Assembly (NCBI RefSeq): GCF_000420385.1 | Contig: NZ_ATUV01000001.1 | Coordinates: forward strand, 1,116,001 to 1,180,000 | Direction of reading: 5' to 3' | Length of the DNA: 64,000 nucleotides | DNA from: Hippea alviniae EP5-r | Lineage (GTDB): Bacteria; Campylobacterota_A; Desulfurellia; Desulfurellales; Hippeaceae | Shown here: positions 44,622-53,446 of the stretch, one piece after another | Layout of the letters: every line of letters starts with the position of its first letter | How positions within the stretch are numbered: the first letter of the stretch is position 1 | Made by a program: the position numbers and the translations under genes | Notes under the pieces: generated by a model | What the model saw: the letters and a program-made list of their open reading frames with translations, nothing else | Database searches by the model: none | Told to the model about the DNA's origin: nothing

Positions 44622-47600
44622 TTTATACCCTTAAGTCTCATTATCAGATAGTAAAGCGTTGGTATAAACAGAACACCAATTATAGTTGCAACAATCATGC
44701 CAGACACAACCGTTATACCTATGATATGCCGTGCCATAGCACCTGCGCCGCTGCTTACAATCAAAGAAAATGAACCTGCAATGAAGGCAACAGAAGTCAT
44801 AATAATAGGCCTAAACCTTATCCTTGATGCTTCTATAGTGGCATCAACAAGATTCATTCTTTTTCTTCTCTCTTCTGCAAACTCGACAATCAGAATGGCG
44901 TTTTTGGCTGCAAGTCCTATAAGCGTAATAATTCCAACCTGCATGTATATATCGTTTTCAAGGTGGAGTAAAAAGAGACCCAAAACCGCACCGAGAATGC
45001 CAAATGGAACGGTAAGCAGAATAGCAATAGGAGAAAGCCAACTCTCATAAAGCGCAACCAAAATCAAAAACACAAAAACAAGAGAGAACAGATACGCTAT
45101 ATTGCCTTTTTTCTGTGCAATCTTCTCTTCAAGCGAACTTCCAGACCACTGCAGCGTATATCCTTCTGGTAAGTATTTTTTTGCAAGCTTCTGGATTTCG
45201 CTCATTGCATCACCTGTCGTAAAACCCGGCTTCGGCTGACCCATAATCTTCGCAGACTCAAACAGATTGAACCTTTGAAGCGTCGTTGCCGTTGTTGTTC
45301 TTTCTATCTTTATTAAACTACTTACAGGCACAAGATAACCATTTTTTGACCTGATATAAACATAATCGTAATCCGAAGGAGAAACCCTAAACCCTTCAAG
45401 CCCTTCGATATTTACATGAAATGTCCTACCATAAAGGTTTATGTCGTTCACATAGGTTTTACCAAAAATCATAGAGAGAGTATTATAAACATCATCAACA
45501 GAAACACCCAAAGCGTAAGCTTTTCTTCTGTCAACGGTTATCTTAAATGACGGAGTGTTGGCCTGCAGCGTCGTTCTAACACCCATCAAAACAGGGTCTC
45601 TATTTGCTTCCCTTATAAACTTCTCCACGCTGCTTGAAAACTTCTCCAACGGGTCGCCATTCCTGTTTTGTATATACCCTTCAAACCCACCTGTTATGCT
45701 CATTCCCATTATCGGCGGTGGGTTGAATATAAACACCATCGCATCTCTGTTTTGCATATATTGAAACATAAGCATATGAGCCAAGTATATTGTGCTTAAT
45801 TTAAAACCCTTTCTTTTACTCCAATCTGTAAGCTTGACAAATGTTATGGCAGCATTGGGCTGAATGCCAAAACTGGCAAAGTCAAGCCCAACAATTGACA
45901 GTTCGCTTTCCACATACGGCTTTTTCATTAAAGATTTATCTATTTTTGCAACCGTTGTCTCTGTTCTTTTTAGATTCGTCCCGGGCATCATATATGTCAT
46001 AACAAACAGATAACCCTTATCTTCAGGCGGAACAAGAGCTGTTGGAAGCTGTCGCCATATGAAGAATATCACAGCAATAACGCCAGCATAGAATACAAGG
46101 TTTATCAGAGCTATCTTGAGCATAAACCTAACTGTCTTTGTAAACTTACCAGTAAGCCAGTCAAAGAAGCGCTGAAACCAAGCTATAACCTTTGATGGTT
46201 TTATCTCACCCTTCAAGAATACAACACACAAAGCAGGTGTAAGCGTAAGGGCAACAATACCCGACAAAAACATCGATATGGAAAGTGTAATGGCAAACTG
46301 CTGAAACATCTTACCAGAAAAACCGCCGATAAAAGCAGCAGGAATAAAAACAGCAGAAAGCACAAGCACAATAGCTATAATTGGTGCTGTAATCTCATTC
46401 ATAGCTTCAATAGCCGCTTCTTTGATGGGCAAATTCTTTTCCCGAATAACCCTTTCTATGTTCTCTATAACGATTATCGCATCATCAACGACAAGACCAA
46501 TCGCCAAAACCAAGCCAAACAGAGTAAGCAAATTGATAGAAAAACCGAACAGATAAAATCCTGCAAATGTTCCAACAATCGAGACGGGTATAGCAAGAAC
46601 AGGAATTATTGTCGCCCTTAGATTACCCAAAAATAGATAGACAACAACAATAACAAGAATCAACGCCACAATGAGCGTATGTATAACTTCATTTATTGAA
46701 GCCTTAATAAACTTCGTTGGGTCGTAAGCCGTGTAATACACGATATCCTTAGGAAAATCCTTTGAAAGTCTTTTCATCTCTTCATCAACAGCCTTTGAGA
46801 CGGCAAGTGCATTAGCACCGGGCGAAGCAAATATAGCTACTGGAACGGCGGGTTTTGAGTTATAAAATGAATCAACGGCATAGCTTTCGGCTCCAAGCTC
46901 AATCTTTGCCACATCTTTAAGCCTTAAAACAGCTCCATCCTTCAAGCTTTTAAGAATGATATTCTCAAACTGTTTTACACTCTTCAATCTTCCACTACCC
47001 TGAACAATGTATGTAAAGGCATACTTATCCGATGTCGGCTGGTTGGCTATGCTACCTGCTGAAAACTCTTCGTTTTGAGACTCTATGGCTTTATAAATAT
47101 CCTGCGGTGTCAGAGAGTATTTTGCAAGTTTATCCGGGTATAACCAGACCCTTATGGAATAAAGTTTGCTTCCAAAGATTATTGCATCACCAACACCCTT
47201 AACCCTTTTTAGTGCATCAAGCACATTGATATTGAGATAGTTTGTCAAATTCACTATATCCCTATTACCATTACTGCAAAAGGCATAGACTTTGAGTATA
47301 TCAGGAGAACGCTCTCTTACTTCTATGCCCAACCGCCTAACCTTCTCAGGTAGCTTACTTAGAACATTCTGAACCCTATTTGATACATCTATTTTGGCTA
47401 TCTCTGGGTCTGTTCCAACCTTAAAATAAACACTAATTGACAAAGAACCATAAGAAGCCGTCGATTGTATGTAAAGCATATTTTTAACACCGTTGATTGC
47501 TTCTTCCAATGGTGCTGCAACGGTTTTTAGAATTGTCTGTGCATCAGCTCCGGGATAATAGGCACTAACCGTAACGCGCGGCGGTGTAAGTTTTGGATAC

Positions 47601-47704
47601 TCTTCAACGGGCAGGTTGTATATAGCCAAAATTCCAGCAATAACGATAATTAAAGCTATTACAGTGGCAAATCTTGGTCTGTTGATAAAGAACTTTGATA
47701 TCAT
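44618..47704 (-). CDS. RND efflux permease (HAE1/AcrB-like), system 2
   Basis: 1028 residues. N-terminus SKFFINRPRFATVIALIIV, LPVEEYPKLTPPRVTVSAYYPGA, TM4 AIGLVVDDAIIVIENIERVI with the proton-relay Asp pair, and VGIITLIGLAAKNAILIVEFAEE near the C-terminus: the hydrophobe/amphiphile exporter type. Closer to AcrB/MexB than the system 1 permease, in which EYPKLTPP reads FPDAERP. The substrate is unknown, but drugs, solvents or fatty acids are typical. Confidence 0.96.
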   Translation of the reverse strand: MISKFFINRPRFATVIALIIVIAGILAIYNLPVEEYPKLTPPRVTVSAYYPGADAQTILKTVAAPLEEAINGVKNMLYIQSTASYGSLSISVYFKVGTDPEIAKIDVSNRVQNVLSKLPEKVRRLGIEVRERSPDILKVYAFCSNGNRDIVNLTNYLNINVLDALKRVKGVGDAIIFGSKLYSIRVWLYPDKLAKYSLTPQDIYKAIESQNEEFSAGSIANQPTSDKYAFTYIVQGSGRLKSVKQFENIILKSLKDGAVLRLKDVAKIELGAESYAVDSFYNSKPAVPVAIFASPGANALAVSKAVDEEMKRLSKDFPKDIVYYTAYDPTKFIKASINEVIHTLIVALILVIVVVYLFLGNLRATIIPVLAIPVSIVGTFAGFYLFGFSINLLTLFGLVLAIGLVVDDAIIVIENIERVIREKNLPIKEAAIEAMNEITAPIIAIVLVLSAVFIPAAFIGGFSGKMFQQFAITLSISMFLSGIVALTLTPALCVVFLKGEIKPSKVIAWFQRFFDWLTGKFTKTVRFMLKIALINLVFYAGVIAVIFFIWRQLPTALVPPEDKGYLFVMTYMMPGTNLKRTETTVAKIDKSLMKKPYVESELSIVGLDFASFGIQPNAAITFVKLTDWSKRKGFKLSTIYLAHMLMFQYMQNRDAMVFIFNPPPIMGMSITGGFEGYIQNRNGDPLEKFSSSVEKFIREANRDPVLMGVRTTLQANTPSFKITVDRRKAYALGVSVDDVYNTLSMIFGKTYVNDINLYGRTFHVNIEGLEGFRVSPSDYDYVYIRSKNGYLVPVSSLIKIERTTTATTLQRFNLFESAKIMGQPKPGFTTGDAMSEIQKLAKKYLPEGYTLQWSGSSLEEKIAQKKGNIAYLFSLVFVFLILVALYESWLSPIAILLTVPFGILGAVLGLFLLHLENDIYMQVGIITLIGLAAKNAILIVEFAEERRKRMNLVDATIEASRIRFRPIIMTSVAFIAGSFSLIVSSGAGAMARHIIGITVVSGMIVATIIGVLFIPTLYYLIMRLKGIK

Positions 47705-48783
47705 CTATTTACAATCTTCCCTATTTTTATCTTCATCTTGGGTCTTATCTTCATAAGATTGTCATAAGCAACTAAATCACTACTTTTTAGACCCTTTACT
47801 ATAAAAAAACCATCCTTTTGAGCGACTATCTTTATGGGTTTTGGTATAACAACATTATCTTTAATAAGATAAACCATAGGAAAATGCTCTGTCTGTATAA
47901 CGACACTCTGCGGAATCTTGGCGACTTCTCTATAATAGACATCTCCAAGCATAACCCTTACAAACTGATTAGGCATAAGCTTTAAATCATTATTATCGAA
48001 GATAGCCTTAGCCTTAACTGTTGATGTATCAGGGTCAATAACCTTATCAACAAAACAGAGCTTACCCACGATTTTTCCTTTAGGCAAAAGATAAACCCTT
48101 ATGCCATTTTTAATATCATCTCTGTATTTCAAAAACTGCTCATCGGGTATAGAAAACTCCGCATATATGGGCTTAATCTTATCAATTTCTACCAACGCAT
48201 CACCAACCTTCACATAGTTGCCAACATCTATAAGCTTCTCTCTAACATATCCACTGATAGGAGCTTTAACCTTTGTGTATGATAGCCTTATCTTCGCATC
48301 TTCAAGCTGAGCTTTTACAACTTCAACATTTGCCTTTGCCTGTTGATATCCGAAGAAGGCATCATCTCTTTTCTGAGCACTAACAAGATTCTCTTTAAAA
48401 GACTTCTCTATCCTAAGATAATTAGACTTTGCATTCTCAAGTTTGGCTTTTGCAAGCTTCAGCTGAGCAAATAACGAATCAACCTTAGCCTTGTATAAAG
48501 CAGGGTCTATAACAAACAGCACTTCACCCTTTTTAACGAAGCTACCTTCCCTAAAGAGCCTTTTAACTATCGTTCCGTCCACTTTAGCCCTTACAACACA
48601 ACTATCGACACTTTTAAGCCTTGCAGGGAATATGGGATTTACTTCTATCTTATCTTTAACTTCAACTTTATACACATCAATAGTTGGAGTGAACTTAAAG
48701 TGTCTATTTTTTGGTGCTGCAAAAGACACAGTTGCAATTGCAACAATCAACAGGCAAATCAAGAAATCTTTAACTCTTCTCAT
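47701..48783 (-). CDS. RND periplasmic adaptor, system 2
   Basis: 360 residues. N-terminal signal/anchor (1-23, LLIVAIATVSFA), lipoyl halves VRAKVDGTIVKRLFREGSFV and YTKVKAPISGYVREKLIDVGNYV, hairpin about 95-160, and the beta-barrel with YAEFSIPDEQFLKY. First gene of operon 2, overlapping the permease by 4 bases. There is no regulator gene in this operon. Confidence 0.94.
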   Translation of the reverse strand: MRRVKDFLICLLIVAIATVSFAAPKNRHFKFTPTIDVYKVEVKDKIEVNPIFPARLKSVDSCVVRAKVDGTIVKRLFREGSFVKKGEVLFVIDPALYKAKVDSLFAQLKLAKAKLENAKSNYLRIEKSFKENLVSAQKRDDAFFGYQQAKANVEVVKAQLEDAKIRLSYTKVKAPISGYVREKLIDVGNYVKVGDALVEIDKIKPIYAEFSIPDEQFLKYRDDIKNGIRVYLLPKGKIVGKLCFVDKVIDPDTSTVKAKAIFDNNDLKLMPNQFVRVMLGDVYYREVAKIPQSVVIQTEHFPMVYLIKDNVVIPKPIKIVAQKDGFFIVKGLKSSDLVAYDNLMKIRPKMKIKIGKIVNR

Positions 48784-48813
48784 CTCACTTCACCTTTTCT
48801 TTTGTTGAATTTT

Positions 48814-48842
48814 GTTATACAATTTAAATTAAATAAAGTCAA
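48814..48842 (-). promoter_or_regulatory. promoter of efflux operon 2
   Basis: Minus-strand TTGACT (48842-48837), a 17-base spacer and TATAAC (48819-48814), about 30 bases before the adaptor start. It lies in the 73-base gap shared with the divergent cobU. Confidence 0.7.
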
Positions 48843-48856
48843 CGAAAGGAAAGCAG

Positions 48857-49351
48857 ATGATTACTCTGATAACAGGCGGTGTAAAATCTGGCAAAAGCAG
48901 GTTTGCCTTAAAACTCACAGAAAACAAAAAAGATAAATTCTTCATAGCAACAGCAGAACCGATAGATGACGAGATGAAAGCAAAGATAGAAAAGCACAAA
49001 TTAGAGCGTAAGGGAGAATTTACAACAATAGAAGAGCCAATCTATCTTGCCAAAGCCATCTCAAACATTCAAAATGCTCAAGTTTGTATAATAGACTGTC
49101 TGAATATCTGGGTTAACAACCTTCTGTATTACGACAAATTAGACCAGATAGAAGAGCTTTTAAAACTATTAAAAAATTTCGTAAAGTTTGAGCTTATCTT
49201 TGTAAGCAACGAAGTGGGAATGGGGCTTCTGCCTGCAGATAAGCTGTCTCGACACTTCGTAAATCTTTTGGGAAATTTAAATCAGCAGATAGCAGCTATG
49301 TCTGATGCTGTGTATTTTATGGTTAGCGGATTGCCTTTAAAAATCAAATAG
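48857..49351 (+). CDS. cobU: adenosylcobinamide kinase / guanylyltransferase
   Basis: 164 residues. Walker A GGVKSGKSRFA (7-17) and VSNEVGMGLLPADKLSRHF are the family signatures. Phosphorylates adenosylcobinamide and loads it with GMP, in the nucleotide-loop assembly and salvage of vitamin B12. No other cob gene adjoins; the remaining pathway must be elsewhere, or this gene serves salvage. The start follows GAAAGGAAAG. Confidence 0.93.
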   Translation: MITLITGGVKSGKSRFALKLTENKKDKFFIATAEPIDDEMKAKIEKHKLERKGEFTTIEEPIYLAKAISNIQNAQVCIIDCLNIWVNNLLYYDKLDQIEELLKLLKNFVKFELIFVSNEVGMGLLPADKLSRHFVNLLGNLNQQIAAMSDAVYFMVSGLPLKIK

Positions 49352-50495
49352 ACTCTCTTACCCTTATTCCTAAACTTTCAAACAACTCAACTCTGTCTCT
49401 ATTCTGCCCAACAGGAGAAAAAACAATCTCATCAACGCCCTTCTTAATAAGCCAGGATATCAATCGTATGGAATGACCTCTTCTCTCTTCATAGAAAGGA
49501 TTTTCATATTCAATAACAGACAACAACTCACCTTCAACAGATTTTTCTTCTATTCTTATTCTGGCAACATCTCTTAGTCTCTCTGCTATATTTCCGTTTT
49601 CATCGAGCAGAAATGCGGTCTTTATTGTCGACTTTTTTGCCGGTTCGTAATGAATGGTTATAAACTGTAGGTTTTCTATCTCTCTTTTCAAATCATTCTC
49701 TATTTCTTCAACAAGGTCATGGGCTCTACTCATGTTTTTCTCATCGATTTTTATCGTTATATCGGCAACATAGATGCTGCCGGCTTTCCTTATAAAAACA
49801 AAATCTACGCTTTCAACTTTCGGATGAGAGACAATAATTTTCTTAGCTTTTTCTATAAGTTCCACATCAACGGAAGCATCAAGCAAGGTTAAAACAGCAT
49901 CCTTCACTATCTCAAAGGCCTCTTTGTAAATTGCAAGGACAATAATCACAACTGCAACCTGTTGAGCATAGGGAACCTTAAAATAACTCATAACAATACC
50001 GATTATTGCCACAACCGTTGTTCCTGCATCGCCTATCCACTCCATAACATCAGCATTGACACCAGGAGAATTTAGTTTCTTTGCAGACCTTAACTCAAAA
50101 TAGATAAAAACCACCTGAGCAATTAAAACAGCAACCAAAAATGGAATAGTTATATAAATATTAACTTTAACAAACGGATTCGAATGAAATATAACAGATT
50201 CAACAATTTCATAACCCACATAAAATATAGCTAAACCACCAAAAAGGGCAGCTAAATCTTCAAGCTTATGCATACCCAAAGGGAATCTTTTACTCTTCCT
50301 GCCCGAAAGCTTAACCGAAGCATAAATAAGAGAAGAAACAATAACATCTGATACGCTATGAATTCCATCTGCTATAATAACAGGAGTATTCGTAAAGACA
50401 CCTACGCACAGTTTTCCAACGGCCATTACAATGTTCAGAAGTGTAGATGCTATGAGCCAGAACTCTTTTGCTTTTTGCAGATTTTTCTCTTCCAT
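49344..50495 (-). CDS. cation diffusion facilitator fused to a NifX-like domain
   Basis: 383 residues. Six membrane helices (about 10-210): TM2 carries ADGIHSVSDVIV (HxxxD), while TM5 reads ADVMEWIGDAG, with Glu where most family members have His. A cytoplasmic CDF domain follows (210-285, VDFVFIRKAGSIYVADITIKI). The last 100 residues (KTAFLLDENGNIAERLRDVA, WLIKKGVDEIVFSPVGQ) look like a dinitrogenase-cofactor (NifX) domain. Exports Zn, Fe, Mn or similar ions; the odd site and extra domain make the metal uncertain. There is no Shine-Dalgarno sequence, and the promoter sits so close that the mRNA is probably leaderless. Confidence 0.88.
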   Translation of the reverse strand: MEEKNLQKAKEFWLIASTLLNIVMAVGKLCVGVFTNTPVIIADGIHSVSDVIVSSLIYASVKLSGRKSKRFPLGMHKLEDLAALFGGLAIFYVGYEIVESVIFHSNPFVKVNIYITIPFLVAVLIAQVVFIYFELRSAKKLNSPGVNADVMEWIGDAGTTVVAIIGIVMSYFKVPYAQQVAVVIIVLAIYKEAFEIVKDAVLTLLDASVDVELIEKAKKIIVSHPKVESVDFVFIRKAGSIYVADITIKIDEKNMSRAHDLVEEIENDLKREIENLQFITIHYEPAKKSTIKTAFLLDENGNIAERLRDVARIRIEEKSVEGELLSVIEYENPFYEERRGHSIRLISWLIKKGVDEIVFSPVGQNRDRVELFESLGIRVRESI

Positions 50496-50502
50496 GCAGA
50501 AG

Positions 50503-50530
50503 ATAATAATACTTTTTTCTCATGAGTCAA
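50503..50530 (-). promoter_or_regulatory. promoter of the CDF gene (leaderless)
   Basis: Minus-strand TTGACT (50530-50525), a 16-base spacer and TATTAT (50508-50503). The start codon begins 8 bases after the -10, which puts the transcription start at or near the ATG. Confidence 0.6.
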
Positions 50531-50556
50531 CTTTTTAAACTTATGTTCAAAACAGG

Positions 50557-50585
50557 TTGACTAAATTCCTTCCTGTTGATATTTT
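50557..50585 (+). promoter_or_regulatory. promoter of the cupin gene (leaderless)
   Basis: TTGACT (50557-50562), a 17-base spacer and TATTTT (50580-50585), only 5 bases before the ATG at 50591. AACAGG (50551-50556) and CCTGTT (50572-50577) form an inverted repeat across it, a possible operator. Confidence 0.55.
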
Positions 50586-50590
50586 AAGGT

Positions 50591-50965
50591 ATGAATATGA
50601 ATAAAAAGAATCGTGTCTCTTATGAAAATGTAAAACCATACACAACAAAGGATGGCTCAATCATAAGGGAATTGATACATCCCAATCATATGAAAGTAAA
50701 AAATATAAGTCTTGCGGAAGCCATAGTAAAACCGAACGAAGAGACTTTTTTACATATTCACAAAACTTCAGAAGAGATTTACCACATAACAGAAGGCAAA
50801 GGCGTCATGCAGCTTGGAGATAAAACCTTTGAAGTCAAAAAAGGCGATTCTATACTTATTCCGCCAAAAACACCACACAAAATCAAGAATAATTCACAAG
50901 AAGAACTAAAAATACTCTGCATCTGTTCGCCACCCTACTCTCACGAAGACACAGAGCTATTATAA
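50591..50965 (+). CDS. small cupin-domain protein
   Basis: 124 residues, a single double-stranded beta-helix. Metal ligands of the cupin motifs are visible: FLHIHKTSEEIYH (His, His, Glu) and a later His in PPKTPHKIKNN. This group resembles isomerases or binding proteins for sugars and small acids; the substrate is unknown. A start at 50597 (MNKKNR) is possible. It has no ribosome site; a leaderless message is likely. Confidence 0.85.
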   Translation: MNMNKKNRVSYENVKPYTTKDGSIIRELIHPNHMKVKNISLAEAIVKPNEETFLHIHKTSEEIYHITEGKGVMQLGDKTFEVKKGDSILIPPKTPHKIKNNSQEELKILCICSPPYSHEDTELL

Positions 50966-50970
50966 CTATA

Positions 50971-52263
50971 TCAACCTACAAGATTCACAAACCTATAAGC
51001 CGGAATAACCTTGATTCTCACACCTTCTTCAACAATCTCTTCTTCATCATCAAAGGTTACAATAAACCCTTCTTTAAGATTAAAGTATTTACAACACTCT
51101 ATAAGCCCTTCAATTTCCCTTTTTCTTGTTGCTTCTGATGAGAACTCATAGCAGACCTGAATGGCCATTCTTTCATCAACAACAAAATCACACTCTCTTT
51201 TGCCTTTAAAGAATTTTATACTGTTATATTTTGTTTTAAGCTCATGCCAGATTAAGTTTTCAAGCAATGCTCCACGGCTGGTCTCACCAAATGAGCGTAT
51301 GGCATTCAAAAGGCCATTATCCACAAAGTAAACTTTCTTCTCTGAAAGCTCAGATTTTAAAACAGAGTGATGATGTTTCTTAACGAGTCCTATCAAAAAT
51401 GAAGTCTCCATATAATACAGATAGTTATACAAAGTATTTTTGCTTACCTTTATGCCTTGAGACTTAAGCTCATTGTAAATCTTATTTGTAGAAAAGCTGC
51501 TTGTTATGTTTTCTGCAACCCTTTTTATGAAGTATTTCAAGACAAAAGGCTCTTTTATGCTATATCTTTCCACTATATCCCTATATATCATAACATTAAA
51601 ATACTCCTGCAGAGCAAGAAGTTTTAGCTCTTTTCTCATTAACGGAATCTCTGGAAAACCGCCGTATACAAGAAACTCGTTGAATAGCTTGATTAATTTT
51701 GCTTTTTTGTTTGTATCGTATATATCCACATTAAAATCAAACTTGAAGTCTTTAAACCTTAAAAACTCTTCAAATGTTAAAGGGCTGACTTCGTATGTTA
51801 AAGTTCTTCCCCTTAGGGATGTTGCAATCTCATCACCAAGCAGTTTGGAATTTGAGCCGGTTATAAAGATGTTCTTTGTTATAGTTTCGTATACCCTTCT
51901 TACAAATCTCTCCCAACCGTTTACATTTTGAATCTCATCGAAGAAAAGATATATATCCTTTAAATCTATATCAGGATATAGCTCTGAGTATGCCTGAAGC
52001 AATAGATTTAAATCTTCCTTTGTTAAATCCATTCTCTCATCTTCAAAATTGATGTAAACACATCTTCTTTTGTCTATTCCATCACTTATCAGCTCACTTA
52101 TTGTTCTAAAAAGCAGGTAAGTCTTTCCAGCTCTCCTTGAGCCTATAACAGATACAATCTTATTAGAATCCACAGGTAGTTTTATGTTTCTCTCAATAAC
52201 TGATGGCAAATTCCAGGAGTGAAACTCTACTATGATTGATTTTAAAACTTCTTTCTTTTTCAT
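50971..52263 (-). CDS. AAA_14/DUF4143 ATPase
   Basis: 430 residues. N-terminal AAA domain: Walker A GSRRAGKTYLL, Walker B IYLFFDEIQNVNGWERFVR, then SGNSKLLGDEIATSLRGR-like (GSNSKLLG, SLRGRTLTYEVSPL). C-terminal DUF4143 with a PD-(D/E)XK-like segment, FKGKRECDFVVDERMAIQVCYE. Common in archaea and thermophiles and often horizontally spread; the role is unclear. It converges on the cupin gene. The stop and flanks give no operon context. Confidence 0.9.
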   Translation of the reverse strand: MKKKEVLKSIIVEFHSWNLPSVIERNIKLPVDSNKIVSVIGSRRAGKTYLLFRTISELISDGIDKRRCVYINFEDERMDLTKEDLNLLLQAYSELYPDIDLKDIYLFFDEIQNVNGWERFVRRVYETITKNIFITGSNSKLLGDEIATSLRGRTLTYEVSPLTFEEFLRFKDFKFDFNVDIYDTNKKAKLIKLFNEFLVYGGFPEIPLMRKELKLLALQEYFNVMIYRDIVERYSIKEPFVLKYFIKRVAENITSSFSTNKIYNELKSQGIKVSKNTLYNYLYYMETSFLIGLVKKHHHSVLKSELSEKKVYFVDNGLLNAIRSFGETSRGALLENLIWHELKTKYNSIKFFKGKRECDFVVDERMAIQVCYEFSSEATRKREIEGLIECCKYFNLKEGFIVTFDDEEEIVEEGVRIKVIPAYRFVNLVG

Positions 52264-52382
52264 AGGGAAATATTATTAAATATTGTTATCTTTTGTTTGT
52301 AAGGAAAAATATAAGTCCTCTTTAAAATTTATAAAACATAGATCATTTCTAAATAAACTGCGTTGACAAATGATAATTAACC

Positions 52383-52411
52383 TTGACAACCAAATAAATA
52401 AGTGGTATATG
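52383..52411 (+). promoter_or_regulatory. promoter of the outer-membrane barrel gene
   Basis: TTGACA (52383-52388), 17 bases, TATATG (52406-52411). The gap 52264-52567 (304 bases) has no gene; it holds this promoter, a leader of about 150 AT-rich bases and a GGAGG ribosome site before the start. Confidence 0.6.
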
Positions 52412-52567
52412 AGCAAACGGTAAACAAAGAAAATGAAGTATAGAAAGCAAAAAAGAATGAAAAGGAAAATTTTTATTTTTATTTTAAAACTAATTGAATA
52501 AACCAATCATATTTATCATAATATTATCTCATCAAAAATACAAGATTGAGATTGAGGGAGGTAAAAA

Positions 52568-53230
52568 ATGAAAAAGTTGGCAGTTATCGTATTAATAGTT
52601 GGAATGGTTATGGGTTTTGGCAATTTATCGAAAGCAAAAAATGTGTCTTTAGGCTTAAAGGTGGGAACATTGGGAATAGGGCCAGAAATCTGCTACCACA
52701 TAAATGACGCTTTCAGCGTTAGAGGTCAGTTTGGATACTTTTCCAAAAATTTTGATACAACCGAAGCAGATGTAAAATACGACTTAAAGTTCAAAATAAG
52801 AAATGCAGGGCTTTTGTTAGACTGGCACCCTTTTGAAGGAGCATTTAGAATTAGTGCCGGCTTATTTTACAACGGCAATAAATTTACTGGTGATGCAAAA
52901 TCTATCGAAGGAGAAAAGTACACAATAAATGGCCATACCTACTACTTAAACAAAATAAGTGCTTCTATAAAATACACTAAGCTCGCACCTTACATCGGTA
53001 TAGGATATGATACAGCTTCATCTAAAGATAGTGGATTAGGGTTTTTGGTAGATTTGGGTGTTTTCTACAGTAAACCTAAGGTAAGCGTTGATGCTTACGG
53101 AGATCCAGATGTAATAAACGACCCTCAGTTTAAGGCTGACCTATCTAAAACAAAAAGCGAACTAAAGAGTTATGCCGACAAACTTAAATTCTATCCTGTA
53201 ATAATGATAGGACTAACCTACAGATTTTAA
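52568..53230 (+). CDS. outer-membrane beta-barrel protein
   Basis: 220 residues. Signal peptide (about 1-23, KLAVIVLIVGMVMGFGNLSKA), then alternating strands such as RNAGLLLDWHPFEGAFRISAGLFY and KLAPYIGIGYDT, ending GLTYRF with the C-terminal aromatic BAM signal. It resembles the small OmpW/OmpA-barrel class, but I do not recognise a subfamily. One cysteine (EICYHI). It has its own promoter and terminator, so it is probably a well-expressed single gene. Confidence 0.8.
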   Translation: MKKLAVIVLIVGMVMGFGNLSKAKNVSLGLKVGTLGIGPEICYHINDAFSVRGQFGYFSKNFDTTEADVKYDLKFKIRNAGLLLDWHPFEGAFRISAGLFYNGNKFTGDAKSIEGEKYTINGHTYYLNKISASIKYTKLAPYIGIGYDTASSKDSGLGFLVDLGVFYSKPKVSVDAYGDPDVINDPQFKADLSKTKSELKSYADKLKFYPVIMIGLTYRF

Positions 53231-53254
53231 TTTCCAACTCCTCGAGAGAAATTA

Positions 53255-53292
53255 ACAGCGAGTAGAAGTTTTTCTCTACTCGCTGTTTTTAC
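53255..53292 (+). terminator. rho-independent terminator of the barrel gene
   Basis: ACAGCGAGTAGA and TCTACTCGCTGT form a perfect 12-base-pair stem with an 8-base loop, followed by TTTTT, 25 bases after the stop. Confidence 0.93.
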
Positions 53293-53384
53293 TCTCAATT
53301 TCTCTTCTCAAAAAAACAGTCAGAGTAAAATAAAACAAAAAATATCCACTGTATCTATTTTTTATTAAATTATTAAAGGCGTTC

Positions 53385-53413
53385 TTGACAATATTCTAAT
53401 ATTTGAATATATT
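53385..53413 (+). promoter_or_regulatory. promoter of the FmdE-TSUP-ArsR operon
   Basis: TTGACA (53385-53390), a 17-base spacer and TATATT (53408-53413), 33 bases before the FmdE gene start. The spacer is almost filled by an inverted repeat (next entry). The rest of the 216-base gap 53231-53446 holds the upstream terminator and AT-rich sequence. Confidence 0.75.
53391..53410. promoter_or_regulatory. probable ArsR-family operator, ATTC-N8-GAAT
   Basis: ATATTC-N8-GAATAT, a perfect 6-base inverted repeat lying between the -35 and -10 boxes. Its core equals the ATTC-N8-GAAT operator known for the persulfide-sensing ArsR-type repressor SqrR (from memory). An ArsR regulator is encoded at the end of the same operon, so autorepression is likely. 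In AT-rich DNA the match could also be chance. Confidence 0.6.
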
Positions 53414-53446
53414 GAAACAAGAAATTAAAAAGACGGAGGTGTAAAA

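Noticed and set aside
52276-52506. A 76-codon minus-strand frame rich in Phe/Ile/Leu before the outer-membrane barrel gene
   Set aside because: It is the translation of AT-rich promoter DNA, has no ribosome site and overlaps a good plus-strand promoter.
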